The notes under the pieces: generated by a model
Told to the model about the DNA's origin: nothing
Database searches by the model: none
Seen by the model: only the letters and a program-made list of their open reading frames with translations
DNA from: Agelaius tricolor
Lineage: Eukaryota; Chordata; Aves; Passeriformes; Icteridae
Reading direction: 5' to 3'
Assembly (NCBI GenBank): GCA_023055355.1
Contig: JALJCS010000001.1
Coordinates: 71,961,381 to 72,025,380 of the forward strand
Length of the DNA: 64,000 nt
Shown: positions 52,246 through 62,397 of the stretch, in pieces
Layout of the letters: the number at the start of each line of letters is the position of its first letter
Position numbering within the stretch: the first letter of the stretch is position 1
Translations under genes and position numbers: made by a program

Positions 52246-52432
52246 GGTATAGCAGTTTTAGGAATTGTCCAATAGTAAGGGTTAAAGGCAAGTGATCTGT
52301 GGTCTTACAGAGAGATAAGCAAGGGTCTGGAGGCAGGAGAGGGGCTTCTAAGGCCCAGTCATCATGACTCAGCATTTCCTGCCTTAGGCTGCTGAACACC
52401 ATGGTGGCACTGCAGGCCCTGGGTCTGCTACA

Positions 52433-52863
52433 CGGCTGGAGCGTGTCCAGGGAAGGGAATGGAGCTGGGAAGGCTCTGGAGCACAGGTCTGATGAGGAGC
52501 AGCTGAGGGAGCTGGGAAAGGGGCTCAGCCTGGAGAAAAGGAGGCTCAGGGGGGACCTTCTGGCTCTGCACAGCTCCTGACAGGAGGGTACAGCCAGGTG
52601 GGTTAGTCTATTTTCCCAGGTAATGATTGACAAGAGGAAATGAACTCAAGTTGTGCCAGAGGAGGTTTAGATCAGATAAAAGGGAAAAATTTCTTCACAG
52701 AAAGGGTTGTCCAGCAATGGAACAAACAACCCAGGGAAGTGGTGGAACCACCATCTCTGGAAACATCTCAAAAAAAGATGAATGTGGCACTTGGGGACAT
52801 GATTTGGTGCTGAACAGAGTTCTGGGTTAACAGCTGGGCTCAGTGGTTTTGGAGGTCCTTGAC
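52433..52863 (+). mobile_element. CR1 LINE, piece 2 of 3 of a copy split by two LTRs
   Basis: Resumes with CGGCTGGAGCGTGTCCAGGG and stays close to the 22.2-22.6 kb copy: GGGAGCTGGGAAAGGGGCTC, GAAAAGGAGGCTCAGGGGGG, TTCTTCACAGAAAGGGTTGT, CCAGCAATGGAACAAACAAC, GGCACTTGGGGACATGATTT, AACAGCTGGGCTCAGTGGTT. It breaks at TGGAGGTCCTTGAC, just before the terminal block, where the second LTR begins. Confidence 0.94.
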
Positions 52864-53249
52864 TGTCACAGACATCTTTTATGAAAAATCCTTTCCTTAA
52901 GATTTTTCCTCCTGAGAAGCTGAGAGGCCTCAGGAACAAAATGTGAACAATGGTTATTTGCTGCTGTAGAATGCAACAGGTGGATCTGTGATTGGTTTCA
53001 TAGAGTTGTTTCAAATTAATGGCCAGTCACAGTCAGCTGGCTCAGACTTTCTGACCCAGACACAAGTCTTTGTTATTCAGTCTTTCTTTTTCTATTCTTA
53101 GCTAGCCTGCTGATGAAATCCTTTCTTCTATTCTTTTAGTATAATTTTAATATAATATATATCATAAAATAATAAATCAAACCTTCTGAAACATGGAGTC
53201 AGATCCTCATCTCTTCCCTCATCCTAAGACCCCTGTGAACATGGTCACA
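52864..53249 (+). mobile_element. Solo LTR of an endogenous retrovirus, plus strand, inside the same CR1
   Basis: About 386 bp, starting TGTCACAGACATC and ending CATGGTCACA, so TG...CA with matching TGT/ACA termini. AATAAA lies at 53171-53176 in the same sense. It carries blocks I recognise from an abundant passerine LTR: CTTTTATGAAAAATCC, TCCTGAGAAGCTGAGAGGCC, GGTGGATCTGTGATTGG, CAGTCAGCTGGCTC, and GAAACATGGAGTCAGATCCT. The 6-bp flanks CTTGAC and CTTCCC agree at four positions, a weak target duplication. It splits the CR1 between its GGTCCTT and CCCAACC blocks. The LTR at 55.5 kb is a relative in opposite orientation. Confidence 0.87.
53171..53176 (+). terminator. Polyadenylation signal AATAAA of the 52.9-kb LTR
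   Basis: AATAAA within an AT-rich stretch about 75 bp before the LTR end, as expected for the R region. It sets the orientation as plus. Confidence 0.65.
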
Positions 53250-53283
53250 CTTCCCAACCTAACCAATTCTGCGACTCTGTGAT
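53250..53283 (+). mobile_element. CR1 LINE terminus, piece 3 of 3
   Basis: CTTCCCAACCTAACCAATTC followed by TGCGACTCTGTGATTT is the last part of CR1, which is missing from piece 2. This shows that the LTR landed within the final 50 bp of the CR1. Confidence 0.85.
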
Positions 53284-55543
53284 TTCTGCCTCCCTGCCCT
53301 GCCAATGCAGTCAGTGCTGTGGTGCCATTCCCAGCTCAGGACCATCCCCTGGCACTGCCAGCCTACTCTGGCCGGCTCTGCTGGCTGTCAAGTGCCTTTT
53401 GGTGGTTGCCAAAGCCCCCATCACCTCAGTACACACATTACTGCTATCAAAGGCAAATAATGCTGGCTACCACCTGGCCAGAAGCTTCTATGGGTTAAAC
53501 AAGGCATAATAATTCACAATTCAGTTGTTGATGTTGGTCCAGCACATCTTTTCTTCCACATCAGCAATAGCCATTTCTAATTTTGGCTCATATTTCATTT
53601 GGGATATTATGAAATATTTGCTTCTTATTAGAACTCAGTTGCTGTTATAGTATCTTTTGAAATTTTATTTACTTTGTAAGTTTTTTTTTACTTTCTATTA
53701 TATTTCAAGGATTTAATCTCATTTCTGATAGATTTCCTTTCTTATCAGTGTGTAGTTCTGATTGATTTACCAAGTCAGATATTGAAAACCATCAAAACTG
53801 AGGACTCTTTAAGATAAATTAATGAGATCATATTGATCAGAAATATTCAAAGCCAGAAAAAGCTGAACTGTTAAAAAATTGAGTGCAACAAAACTGTCAA
53901 GTAAAAATATGTTTCTACCCGATTGAAATTAATTAGAAAGCTACAGATTCTCTTTGTAAACTGCCTGTCATTTTCACAATGTGAACAGTACTCAGGCACT
54001 TTCCAAAAAATAAGCATTTTTTCCTTCATGGTTCTGTTAGTAGAAATGGATTTCATACCTTGCTCAGGTGCAATTTGATAAATGTGCTATTGCAGCAGTG
54101 AGCTGCTGAAGCAGTAGGAGCAGTGAGGCATAATGGGCAATATTCTACATTTCTTTAGACCTAATATTTCTCGAAGAATTTCTGGCTAAACACAGACTTT
54201 TGCAAAGTATTAGTACATAATTAATCCCACTGAAATTGGCAGATCATATTTTTTTGCAAAATAAAGCAAGGATTGGGAAGCAACAAAACCCTGCAGAAAA
54301 GGGAAATTATTATTATTTCAGTTTGGTGAGTGTTTTCAAAAAGTAGAACAAATATATGAAAAATATCAGTCTGGAACTGAGCACGTGGTTGTGTTTTTCC
54401 ATGGATATGGGTCACTCAGTCCATTCTACACAGTTATTAGGGGATTAGTAAAACAGCAAAGTATCCAAAGAGAATCCTTCAGGGAACTTGGAAACCTGAG
54501 ATTAAGTGTGGGTTGCAGGACACATGAGTAAAGGAATAATGAAGAGGAATCATCTCCTGCAGTTGAAAGCTTTAAAGTATGAATGATCCTGGATTGAATA
54601 AGTGTGAATGGTGCTTTTTTATGTCACTAGTATCACCCTCTTTTTTAACCATGAGGTAGAATGGCTATACTGAGGCAAACCAGGAAATTGGGTATTTCAA
54701 GCACAGCTCAGATCTGTGCCCAAGAATGATAGATAATTGATGATTTTTCATTTTTAATTAGAATGAAAAATGCTGATGCTTTTGAAGACACTGGCAACAG
54801 GGCAAAGCCAGAGGCATCCCTCTACATTATATGGAGGATTTCCTCCTGGAAGCAGGAATTGATGAAGGTAAAAACATCATGAAAGATGCTGGAAGCATGA
54901 CATGCTTCAGTCATAAAGCTCCAACTTCAAGGACAGTAGAGTCTCCCAGCGCCTTGCAGGAAACCCTCCCGTGTTTGCATGGAGGCTGCAAAGGGTGCAG
55001 GGGGCTGAAAGAGAGAAATCTGTGCACTTGCTTAGGCTTCTGGCAAAAAGAGAGTGTCCAGGAGCACTTCAGGCAGGAGGCAAACACACCCTGGTGGTCT
55101 CATTCTCAGTTTTCAGGAGCCAACCTTGGGTGTCTGTAGAGGGCAGCCACAAGTGTCCCTTAGGATAAGTGGGGTCCTAAAAGCCACAGGCACAGGTCTA
55201 CCCTTGCTAGGCTGTCATCTCTGCAGGTGAGCCTTATCTCCATGCCTGCTTTTCTTCTCAGATCATTTTATTTCAAATGTATGTGATGTCTGTGGTGCTG
55301 ACAGTCACCTGTTTCCTCTCCCCAGCCCAGCACAGGTCTCTCCCTACCACTGAGACTTCTGCTGATTTCACTCCACTACTCAGTTTTCTCTCCTTCTGCC
55401 ATGGAGTAGCTGTTGTGTTATGTGAACACATGTAAAACTTTGGTTTCTAAAGAAAGTCATGGGAGGTTTAGAATCTGATGTCTTTAGGTACCAACTCTTA
55501 ATGAAGAAGTACACTCACTACTCAATTGTTGGTGGTCACCAAT
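53284..55543. other. Unique noncoding DNA between LTRs
   Basis: No gene or repeat recognised. The 102-codon plus frame at 54831-55139 has no domain. Just before the next LTR, 55523-55545 is a near inverted repeat (CAATTGTTGG ... CACCAATTG). Confidence 0.55.
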
Positions 55544-55969
55544 TGTTGCGGTGTTGTTGTGGGTTCCCAGGACAAGGTGAGAGATGAGAATTGACTCCAA
55601 GTTCTCAGAAGGCTGATTTGATATGATATGATATGATATGATATCATATCATATCATATCATATCATATCATATCATATCATATGAAAATGATATACTAA
55701 AACTATACTAAAGAAAGACAAAAGAGACATCAGAAAGCTGGAAAACCTAATAAAAAACCTGTGACTGACCAGCATCCCGACACAGCTGGCTGTGATTGGC
55801 CATTAATTATAAACAATTCACATGGAACAAATCAAAGATGCACCTGTTGGTAAGCAACCTCCAAACCACATTCCAAGCAATCAGATAATTATTGTTTACA
55901 TGTCTTTTCTGAGGCTTCTCAGGAGAAAAATCCTGGTGAAGGGATTTTTCATAAAATATGACAGTGACA
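55544..55969 (-). mobile_element. Solo LTR related to the 52.9-kb LTR, minus strand, with internal microsatellite
   Basis: About 426 bp. Reversed, it starts TGTCACTGTCATATTTTATG and follows the 52.9-kb LTR through AAAATCCCTTCACCAGGAT, CTCCTGAGAAGCCTCAG, GTGCATCTTTGATTTG, GGCCAATCACAGCCAGCTGT and ends near GGAGTCAATTCTCATCTCTC and ...CCGCAACA. The region that carries AATAAA in the other copy is replaced here by the ATATG/ATATC array, so the polyadenylation signal is lost. CAAT lies on both flanks (55540-55543 and 55972-55975), a possible imperfect 6-bp target duplication (ACCAAT, TTCAAT). The left boundary is less sure than the right. Confidence 0.82.
55619..55685. repeat. ATATG/ATATC pentanucleotide array forming a 48-bp perfect palindrome
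   Basis: Four ATATG units (55621-55640) switch to eight ATATC units (55641-55680) and end in one ATATG. Since ATATC is the complement of GATAT, the switch makes a perfect inverted repeat without spacer from 55619 to 55666, centred on GATATC (55640-55645). It lies in the former R region of the LTR. Confidence 0.95.
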
Positions 55970-58582
55970 TTCAATAGTTTCCTGTAGCATTTATTTGAGA
56001 GCCAAAACTAATGAGGTTCTACAGCCTCAGGGTGCCATCTCATCTGACTATTAGGAGCAACAGTGCCTTTGGGGGTGAGAGGGTTGTTTGACAAAGAGTG
56101 TCCTCACCTATGTTATCTGGTTTAGAACAAGAGAAAAAGTCATGCATATTTTGAGAAAATTGTGAGAAAAAACTTCACACAAATTGTGAGAAAAAATTTC
56201 ATACAAACTGCAATTATGTGGCAGAAGTCAATGGCTCTTCTGCAAACCTAGACCCACCAGCCACCCAAACCTGGTGCTTTGGGTAGAATTTAAGTAACCA
56301 GAAAAGATGCTTCAACATCCTCTCAGGAAAACAGCTGGGCCATTATGACCATTGCTAATAAGAGAACAAAGAACTAGTATCTAGAGTTTTCATTGTTTGG
56401 TATCTTTAAGGACAGTATTGATTAAGATACTTGAATATAATTCCTGATTAATTACATAAAACTGGTATTTCTTCACTCACTGAAATTCAGAAGAATTGAA
56501 GACCTCAACATAGGTTTCTAGGGCTGTAACCAAGGATGATGTGGGGAAAGAGAGCAATGGGTACAAACCTGCAATTTCTCTAAACACCCCTGGCATAAAT
56601 GGCCCAGAAGAGAGATACTGGCACAGCCCTAACTCCACTAACATCAGTGGCTACCAAAGGTAGCTGTGCAGGAGGGGGATGTCAAACTTCTGTGAGTGAG
56701 CTGCCCAAGTGTTACTCTGCCCTCTTGGAGAATTCTCTCTTTGAAATCCCTCCATCATCAACGGAGAGACACACAAAAATTCTTACTTTGAAGATCTGTG
56801 ACATAAAGTCTTTTGAGATAGAAAAAGCATTTTGTGACTTCAATGTCATCATGCCCCTCTGGAATGCCCCTAACTGAGGCATTTATTTTTTAGAACTTAG
56901 GAAAAATCTATTCTTTACTCTCTTGTGTTCCTTGCTCCCATGCTCCTCTCTGAAATGTCAATAATAGCTCTCCAAAAGCTCCCCAAAAGTCACGTCAGAA
57001 GAGCAAATGCAGTTTTTTGAACAGGGTATGAGGTCCTGACTCACATCACTGCATTGCAACTCAGAGGTTTTAATGTGAACTGAGAGAACACAGCCCAGTA
57101 CACCCTGAACCCAAGAAAATTGCTCCTGAATAATTCATTTTTTCATAAGGAAAGTTTTTTAGATTTTTTTTAGTTTCCTAGTATGCCCTAAAAATTCTTC
57201 TGATTTATGTTTTGCTTTTTCATAAAGAAATTAATACTATGAGCATTGGAAAAATTGATAATTTAATCCCTCAGATTTATATAAAATTTCGAATGGGATC
57301 CAGTGGAAAAATATCATATGTACACATTCACATTGCCTATTTCTAATTGGGTTCACAACTTAAAAAAAAGAGGCAACAACAAACCCTTTATTCAGGTGCA
57401 TGTGGGTGTGAAGAGAGAATAGAAACTATTTTAATTCATTGTCATCTATATTTGATGTGTTCTATAGCAAAACCAGTCCAGAGTGTAAAATTAAACATTG
57501 ATCCCTGGTCATTCATCCTTCAGACATTCCTACTCTGAATGAAAATCATGCCCCTGAGAAAACCTGTGGTGAAAACTTAATAATTTTTAGCATCCTTTTC
57601 AACCTCCATGGGGAAGAAGTAAGAATCAATGTCCATAAAAGAAGAATATTTTTTTAATTTGAAGAAGATTTTTAATGGAAAGTCTCAGGGAAAAAAAAAA
57701 AAAAGTTGTGGGTTTTTTCCCCCCATGCTGAAAAAGGGAAGGAAGAGGGGCATCAGTTTGCTGTTTTATTTTTGCATGCAAAAAATATTAATATGTGAGT
57801 GTATACAATATTCTACATCCTACAGATTTTTATTGAGAAAGTTTGTTCATCCTTCAGCTTTGACAGGAAAAGTGAGTATCAGATATGCACATTTTACTAT
57901 TTCTCTGAAAAGCACCCACTTTTTTTACTAAATATTTAAAACTGCAAAAGTTTTCATTGTTAATTCTTTACAAAGTTCAAAGAGTTCAGCACATAAATTA
58001 TGGGTCCAGTTCACTTGCACAGAGCATAGGTAGCCTGAGCAGCACCGAGTTTGCTTTGAGCTCTTTGATGCCTCTGATCATCAGCTTTTTGCTGGGGGGA
58101 CCAGGATGGAACCTGCTCAAAGGAATTATCCTGACTTGCATTTGATTAATGAAGCAGAATATTGATCTGTCTCCATCACTACTTATTTTTCATCTTTGCA
58201 CTAAATAAGGAGAGGATCACATCAAATCAAGCAAGTCCCCATGTAACCAAATAAAATCTACCCTTGGAATTATGGACCATTTCTACACATGGGCACCCAG
58301 AGAGGCAAATCAAAATTTCCTTTAAAATCTTAACTTTGACATTTTTAAAATCTTGGTCTCTTACTGAGTCTTCCTTGAACACAGTTGCATGTGCATGCTC
58401 ACATTTTATTTCCAGTCTTGAGTATTTAAGACTGCAGGGTGCATGTGCAGTGTCTGGAAACCAGATTTTTATCGTCATTAGGTGATTTTGTACATAAAAA
58501 AGAAGTAGTGGATGTTATTCATTCTCATTTTCCAGGTGCTCCTTTAATTCTGTGCCGAAATAAATGGGGGATGGGGGATGGA
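55970..58582. other. Unique noncoding DNA
   Basis: No gene recognised. It has a two-copy 24-bp direct repeat with core TTGTGAGAAAAAA at 56160-56207 and an A15 run at 57690-57704. Confidence 0.55.
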
Positions 58583-58723
58583 GGAAGGGAAGGGAAGGGA
58601 AGGGAAGGGAAGGGAAGGGAAGGGAAGGGAAGGGAAGGGAAGGGAAGGGAAGGGAAGGGAAGGGAAGGGAAGGGAAGGGAAGGGAAGGGAAGGGAAGGGA
58701 AGGGAAGGGAAGGGAAGGGAAGG
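58583..58723. repeat. Perfect (GGAAG)28 pentanucleotide microsatellite
   Basis: 141 bp of uninterrupted GGAAG units, all-purine on the plus strand. Because five is not a multiple of three, every plus frame reads the same five-residue repeat (Gly, Arg, Glu, Gly, Lys) and the minus frames read Pro, Phe, Ser, Leu, Pro, which explains the long open frames of 137 and 73 codons here. The flank carries two ATGGGGG units at 58564-58577. Lack of interruptions implies recent growth and probable length variation. Confidence 0.97.
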
Positions 58724-61329
58724 CATCATCCATCACCCACTAGAACCAATGTGGAGCTCTACTCAATGGAACTCAGGGATAGTTTAATTCAAGTGTGTCT
58801 AGGAAATCTCACACCTGTAGCCTGGGCTGAGCACACATTTCATGACAAATGATTGAGTTGCTCAGTTAATTTCCTTTTTTCTTCTTAGAAATTATTAAGG
58901 GAAAAAAAAGAAGATAAATCCCCTTGGCATTTTTTTTTTTGCTTTGTCCAAAGATTATTTGTTTGACAGAGTGGCTGACAATATCCAAAATTCACATGAC
59001 ATTGTTAAGAGTAGAGAGGAGAGGTCGGTGGTTGCATTGGAAAGGACAAGGGTCTGCCCTTGGGTGACTTCAATGGAGTCACCTCATTGCTCTGCACCTC
59101 AGTTTTTATTTGCTGTTGAAGAGGATGATCTGGGTATTGCATTTTTTGAAATACTGTTGCAGTTCAGTCTCTTCTTCCCTCATCATTCAGCAAGCCAAGA
59201 TTTCTAATATTACAAGAGAGAAAGTCTGGGGAGACCTCCAAAGTTTCTCTACCAGCAGAAAATCTAATTTTTCCCATAAGAAAATCTTAAAATCATAAGA
59301 AAACAATATTTCAATGCTTTAAACCCTTTCTTTAGAATGGGAAAGAAAACTTCAAGGCCTTGGGACTGCACAATAGTCCTCATCGTTTTTATTTATGGAC
59401 ATTAAAAGTTCAGGTCATAAGGGGTGATGGTGGAAAGACTGTTATTATTTCCCTTTTATTCCTCAGAGCAAACCAATCTGTGCAGAGAGGCACACAGTGA
59501 CACTGGGAAGATGCCATGTAATGGAAATATGTCATCAAAAGATGATGAATAAATGTAATTAAGTGCAGGAGTACACACCCGAGATCATGTAAATCTACAG
59601 ACAAAGGCATCAGAGTGCTCAGGTTGAAATCTGCCCTTCTGCCTAGCCTCACCCTGTGCTATTTCCAATGTCAGAAGGATGATGAATGAAAAATTCCTAA
59701 TGTGCTCAGAACATAAATACAAAAAAGAGCTGCCTTTAGAGTGTAATGTTATTTCTTGCAGTTAAGAGCCTGCATCTGCAATTCCCATCTTTTCAAAAGA
59801 TTGGCTTGCTATTTAACTTTACCTACATGCTACTGAATAGTTCATACCTAAATATTTTGTCAGATGGCACCCAAGAGAAGGCTGGTCTTGCAGGGCAAGC
59901 AGAACTCCTCAGTACATCCCCACTCTGAGAGAGAAACCTCTATTCTTTACCAACTACAGAGTGTCTAAACCCAACAATGTGCCTCCCTCATCTGTGGCAC
60001 ATCCATCCAGCTGAAAAATGACAAAAATGTAAACAGACAACCCCTCTGCCAAATGCATCAGTGAGAGAGACCTGCAATGTTCAATCAGCCCCTGTGTCCC
60101 TGGCCTGTGTAAAACTGTGCTTTGCAAGAGCCTTCCCACCATTTCTTCCAGTCTGGTTTTCTTTAGACCAGGCTAACTTTAGCCCTTCCAAGATGATGTT
60201 TGCTAATCTGAAATCAATAGAACATCCTTCTGAAGACTGATGGCAATTCTGCACCAGTGTCACCCTTGTAGTTTTTCCAAAGCATTAGAAAAATGAGCTG
60301 TCCACAACCCAAAGATGGAGAAATGGAGACACATTTCAAGCATGAACACAAGTCAGGATAAAGCTAGTGGGAGCTTTGTGTGTAAATCACAATTTTGGTT
60401 CTGAGTTAGACAGAGGTGGAAGTTCTGCCAGGCTACTTCAGAACTGTCCTTTTCATTTGGGACCACCTGAAAAGGACAATCTCTTCTCCCAAGAATTAAT
60501 TGATTCACTCATCCTTGTATTCATTGGTCCAGGAAGTAAAAATAACACCAAGGTGACACAAATATACTTGTGGGGATAAAGTCTGTGCTGTAAAACGCTT
60601 ATAATTAATTTGACACATATTAGGGGGATGGGAAAGGAATATACACTTAGCCAGTTAGCACTTAAGGGACACATATCAGATGAGGCAGGTGATGACATTG
60701 TAGCATCCCTGTCACATCTACAGCAATCAGTAGTGATGTCCAAATCAGGGTTATGATTTCATTTTGTCATAAGCAAACAGATATTAAAAAATTCCTCTGT
60801 AATATGGAAATCTCTGCAGTAGTAACAAGAAACACAGAAAAGAGAGCCCATGAACACTTCTGCTTGCATAAATGTTCACTTGTACAATTGAGTAACACCA
60901 AAACCTACACACTGGAGCCTGCACTCAGATTTGTCTTAGCTACTTAGCTACTACTGTAGGCACAACTCAACAAACCTCCCAAGCTTACCCTGAGGGTTAA
61001 TTTGGGCAAATGACCATTCCCCATGTGCAGCTCCATTCCTAATTCAGAAGATAAAGACTTTATCAGTATGAACATAGATGAACTGGTCTAAGCTTAGACA
61101 ACAGAAGCCATGGCCCTGCCATCTTTTGAAAATTCTGGGAGCAGTGGATACATCTCAGAGTGAGCTGCACTCCTGAAACTCCTGGCCATGGGGCTGGCAT
61201 TGCAGCAGAAAAGCAACACATTCTGTTTTCTTCTGTCTCCTCTCCATGTGCTAGGGGTTAACATGAGAGACTTTTACAATTGTAAAGTAAATGACACTTT
61301 ATTAAAGGAAGTATTTGGAGTATTAGAAG
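58724..61329. other. Unique noncoding DNA
   Basis: No gene or mobile element recognised; T13 near 58929-58941. Short frames only. Confidence 0.55.
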
Positions 61330-61668
61330 ACCCAGAACCTTATGGCTGCCTTCCAGTACCTAAAGGGGACCTACAAGAAAGATGGAGAGAGACTTTTGGC
61401 AAGGGCAGATGGCTTTAAACTGAAAGAGGGCAGGTTTAGATTAGATATTAGGGAGAAATTCTTTACTGGAAGGGTGGTGAGACAGTGGCACAGGTTTCCC
61501 AGAGAAGCTGTGGATGCTCCATCCTTGGAAATGTTCAAGGCCAGGTTGGATGGGGCTTGGAGCAACCTGGGAAAGTGGAAAGTGTCCCTGCCCATGGCAA
61601 GGGGTTGGAATGAGGAGGACTTTAAAGTCCATTCCAATCCAAAGCATTCGGTGATTGATCCAAACCAT
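61330..61668 (+). mobile_element. CR1 LINE fragment, well preserved, plus strand
   Basis: About 340 bp: TGGCTGCCTTCCAGTACCTA, AAGGGGACCTACAAGAAAGA, TGGAGAGAGACTTTTGGCAA, GATATTAGGGAGAAATTCTT, GTGGTGAGACAGTGGCACAG, CTCCATCCTTGGAAATGTTC, AAGGCCAGGTTGGATGGGGC, TTGGAGCAACCTGGGAAAGT, CCCTGCCCATGGCAAGGGGT and CATTCCAATCCAAAGCATTC. It is close to the common CR1 pattern and probably one of the youngest here. The 114-codon plus frame (61342-61686) runs through the 3' UTR and is not a protein. The octamer tail is missing; a hairpin follows directly. Confidence 0.95.
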
Positions 61669-61671
61669 TGT

Positions 61672-61707
61672 GATTATTCTCATTGATTAAGTTCAATGAG
61701 AATAATC
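61672..61707. repeat. 15-bp perfect inverted repeat with 6-base loop
   Basis: GATTATTCTCATTGA (61672-61686), loop TTAAGT, then its exact complement TCAATGAGAATAATC (61693-61707). It begins within a few bases of the CR1 end. Purpose unknown; no T-run follows, and it is not a bacterial-type terminator. Confidence 0.95.
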
Positions 61708-62323
61708 TTCTTCCCATCTTCAAATTTTCCCTTCTGCTGCCTATTCTCTCTGCAAGTTTCATTCAGTTTTATGGCAAAGTGACAATCCAAGTTAATAAAA
61801 TATATAAGCAAAGTGAAGGTGAGGAAGATCATCTGTCCTCTGGTATCATTTGATGCTCTGTGAGACCCCTATATAGTTTCCTCTTCTAAGGCCTGTTCAT
61901 AATTAAATGTCCAGCCCTGACTCAACAGACCTGACACAAACCTTCCTGTGCATCCCTCACTGAGGTTGTTTAAGCCTCTGTCATGGTGCTTTCTTCGAAT
62001 TCAGATGGAATTAACTCAGGAGGTGCCTGCTGCAGTTTGTTGTGTGGCAATATCATCATTAACTAGGTGAAAAATACAACCCAGGCAACTCTCAATTTTA
62101 ACAAACAGTGAGTTAAAAAGATATTTTGCACTATCTAGAAAGACAAGCATAGGACTGATGAACCAGGAGTAACTGCATTAGCCATGAAGCAACTCAGGTG
62201 AGAATTAGCAGCCTGACTTTTGCCTCACAATGACTTTTTTTAATCCATGATTTCAGTGGTAACAGGTTCACATCCCAGTTACCTCACTAAGGCAGAGCTT
62301 TGAAAAGAGAAAGTCAATTTTGC
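61708..62323. other. Unique noncoding DNA
   Basis: Nothing recognised between the hairpin and the 19-bp tandem repeat. Confidence 0.6.
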
Positions 62324-62397
62324 TCGTGATAATTAAATTTTCTGATAATCATTAGGCTTTCTGATTATAATTAAGTTTTCTGATTATAATTAGGCCT
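62324..62397. repeat. 19-bp tandem repeat with TAATTA/TAATCATTA cores
   Basis: Three 19-bp units start at 62341, 62360 and 62379, each TCTGAT followed by AATCATTA or TATAATTA and AGGC or AAGT. A diverged fourth unit (TCGTGATAATTAAATTT) precedes them at 62324. Every unit has an ATTA core, the basic homeodomain site. Confidence 0.85.

Larger units (their letters stand above)
51917..52432 (-). mobile_element. Solo LTR of an endogenous retrovirus, minus strand, inside a CR1
   Basis: About 516 bp inserted exactly within the CR1 block that reads ATTGAGGGGCTGGAGCG in the 22-kb copy. On the minus strand it begins TGTAGCAGACCC; its far end reads GCATTACT, where a T/A change has probably broken the usual terminal CA. 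GGGC on the left (51913-51916) and CGGC on the right (52433-52436) look like a 4-bp target duplication with one change. On the minus strand it has a TATA-like CTATACAAAG, then AATAAA 65-70 bases later: the U3, R, U5 order of an LTR. U5 is strikingly CpG-rich (eight CpGs in about 55 bp, 51922-51976). No internal viral genes. Family not assigned; not obviously the same as the other three. Confidence 0.85.

Noticed and set aside
52172..52633. 153-codon minus-strand frame
   Set aside because: It runs across the boundary between an LTR and a CR1, so it is not an ancestral gene.
51917..55969. A provirus bounded by the LTRs at 51.9, 52.9 and 55.5 kb
   Set aside because: The LTRs differ in family or orientation and the DNA between them has no gag, pol or env; each is a separate solo LTR.
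58439..58852. Frame encoding a long Gly-Arg-Glu-Gly-Lys repeat protein
   Set aside because: It is the GGAAG microsatellite read in frame. All three plus frames give the same repeat, so it says nothing about coding.
61342..61686. 114-codon plus-strand frame in CR1
   Set aside because: It lies in the CR1 3' UTR and contains no reverse transcriptase motif.
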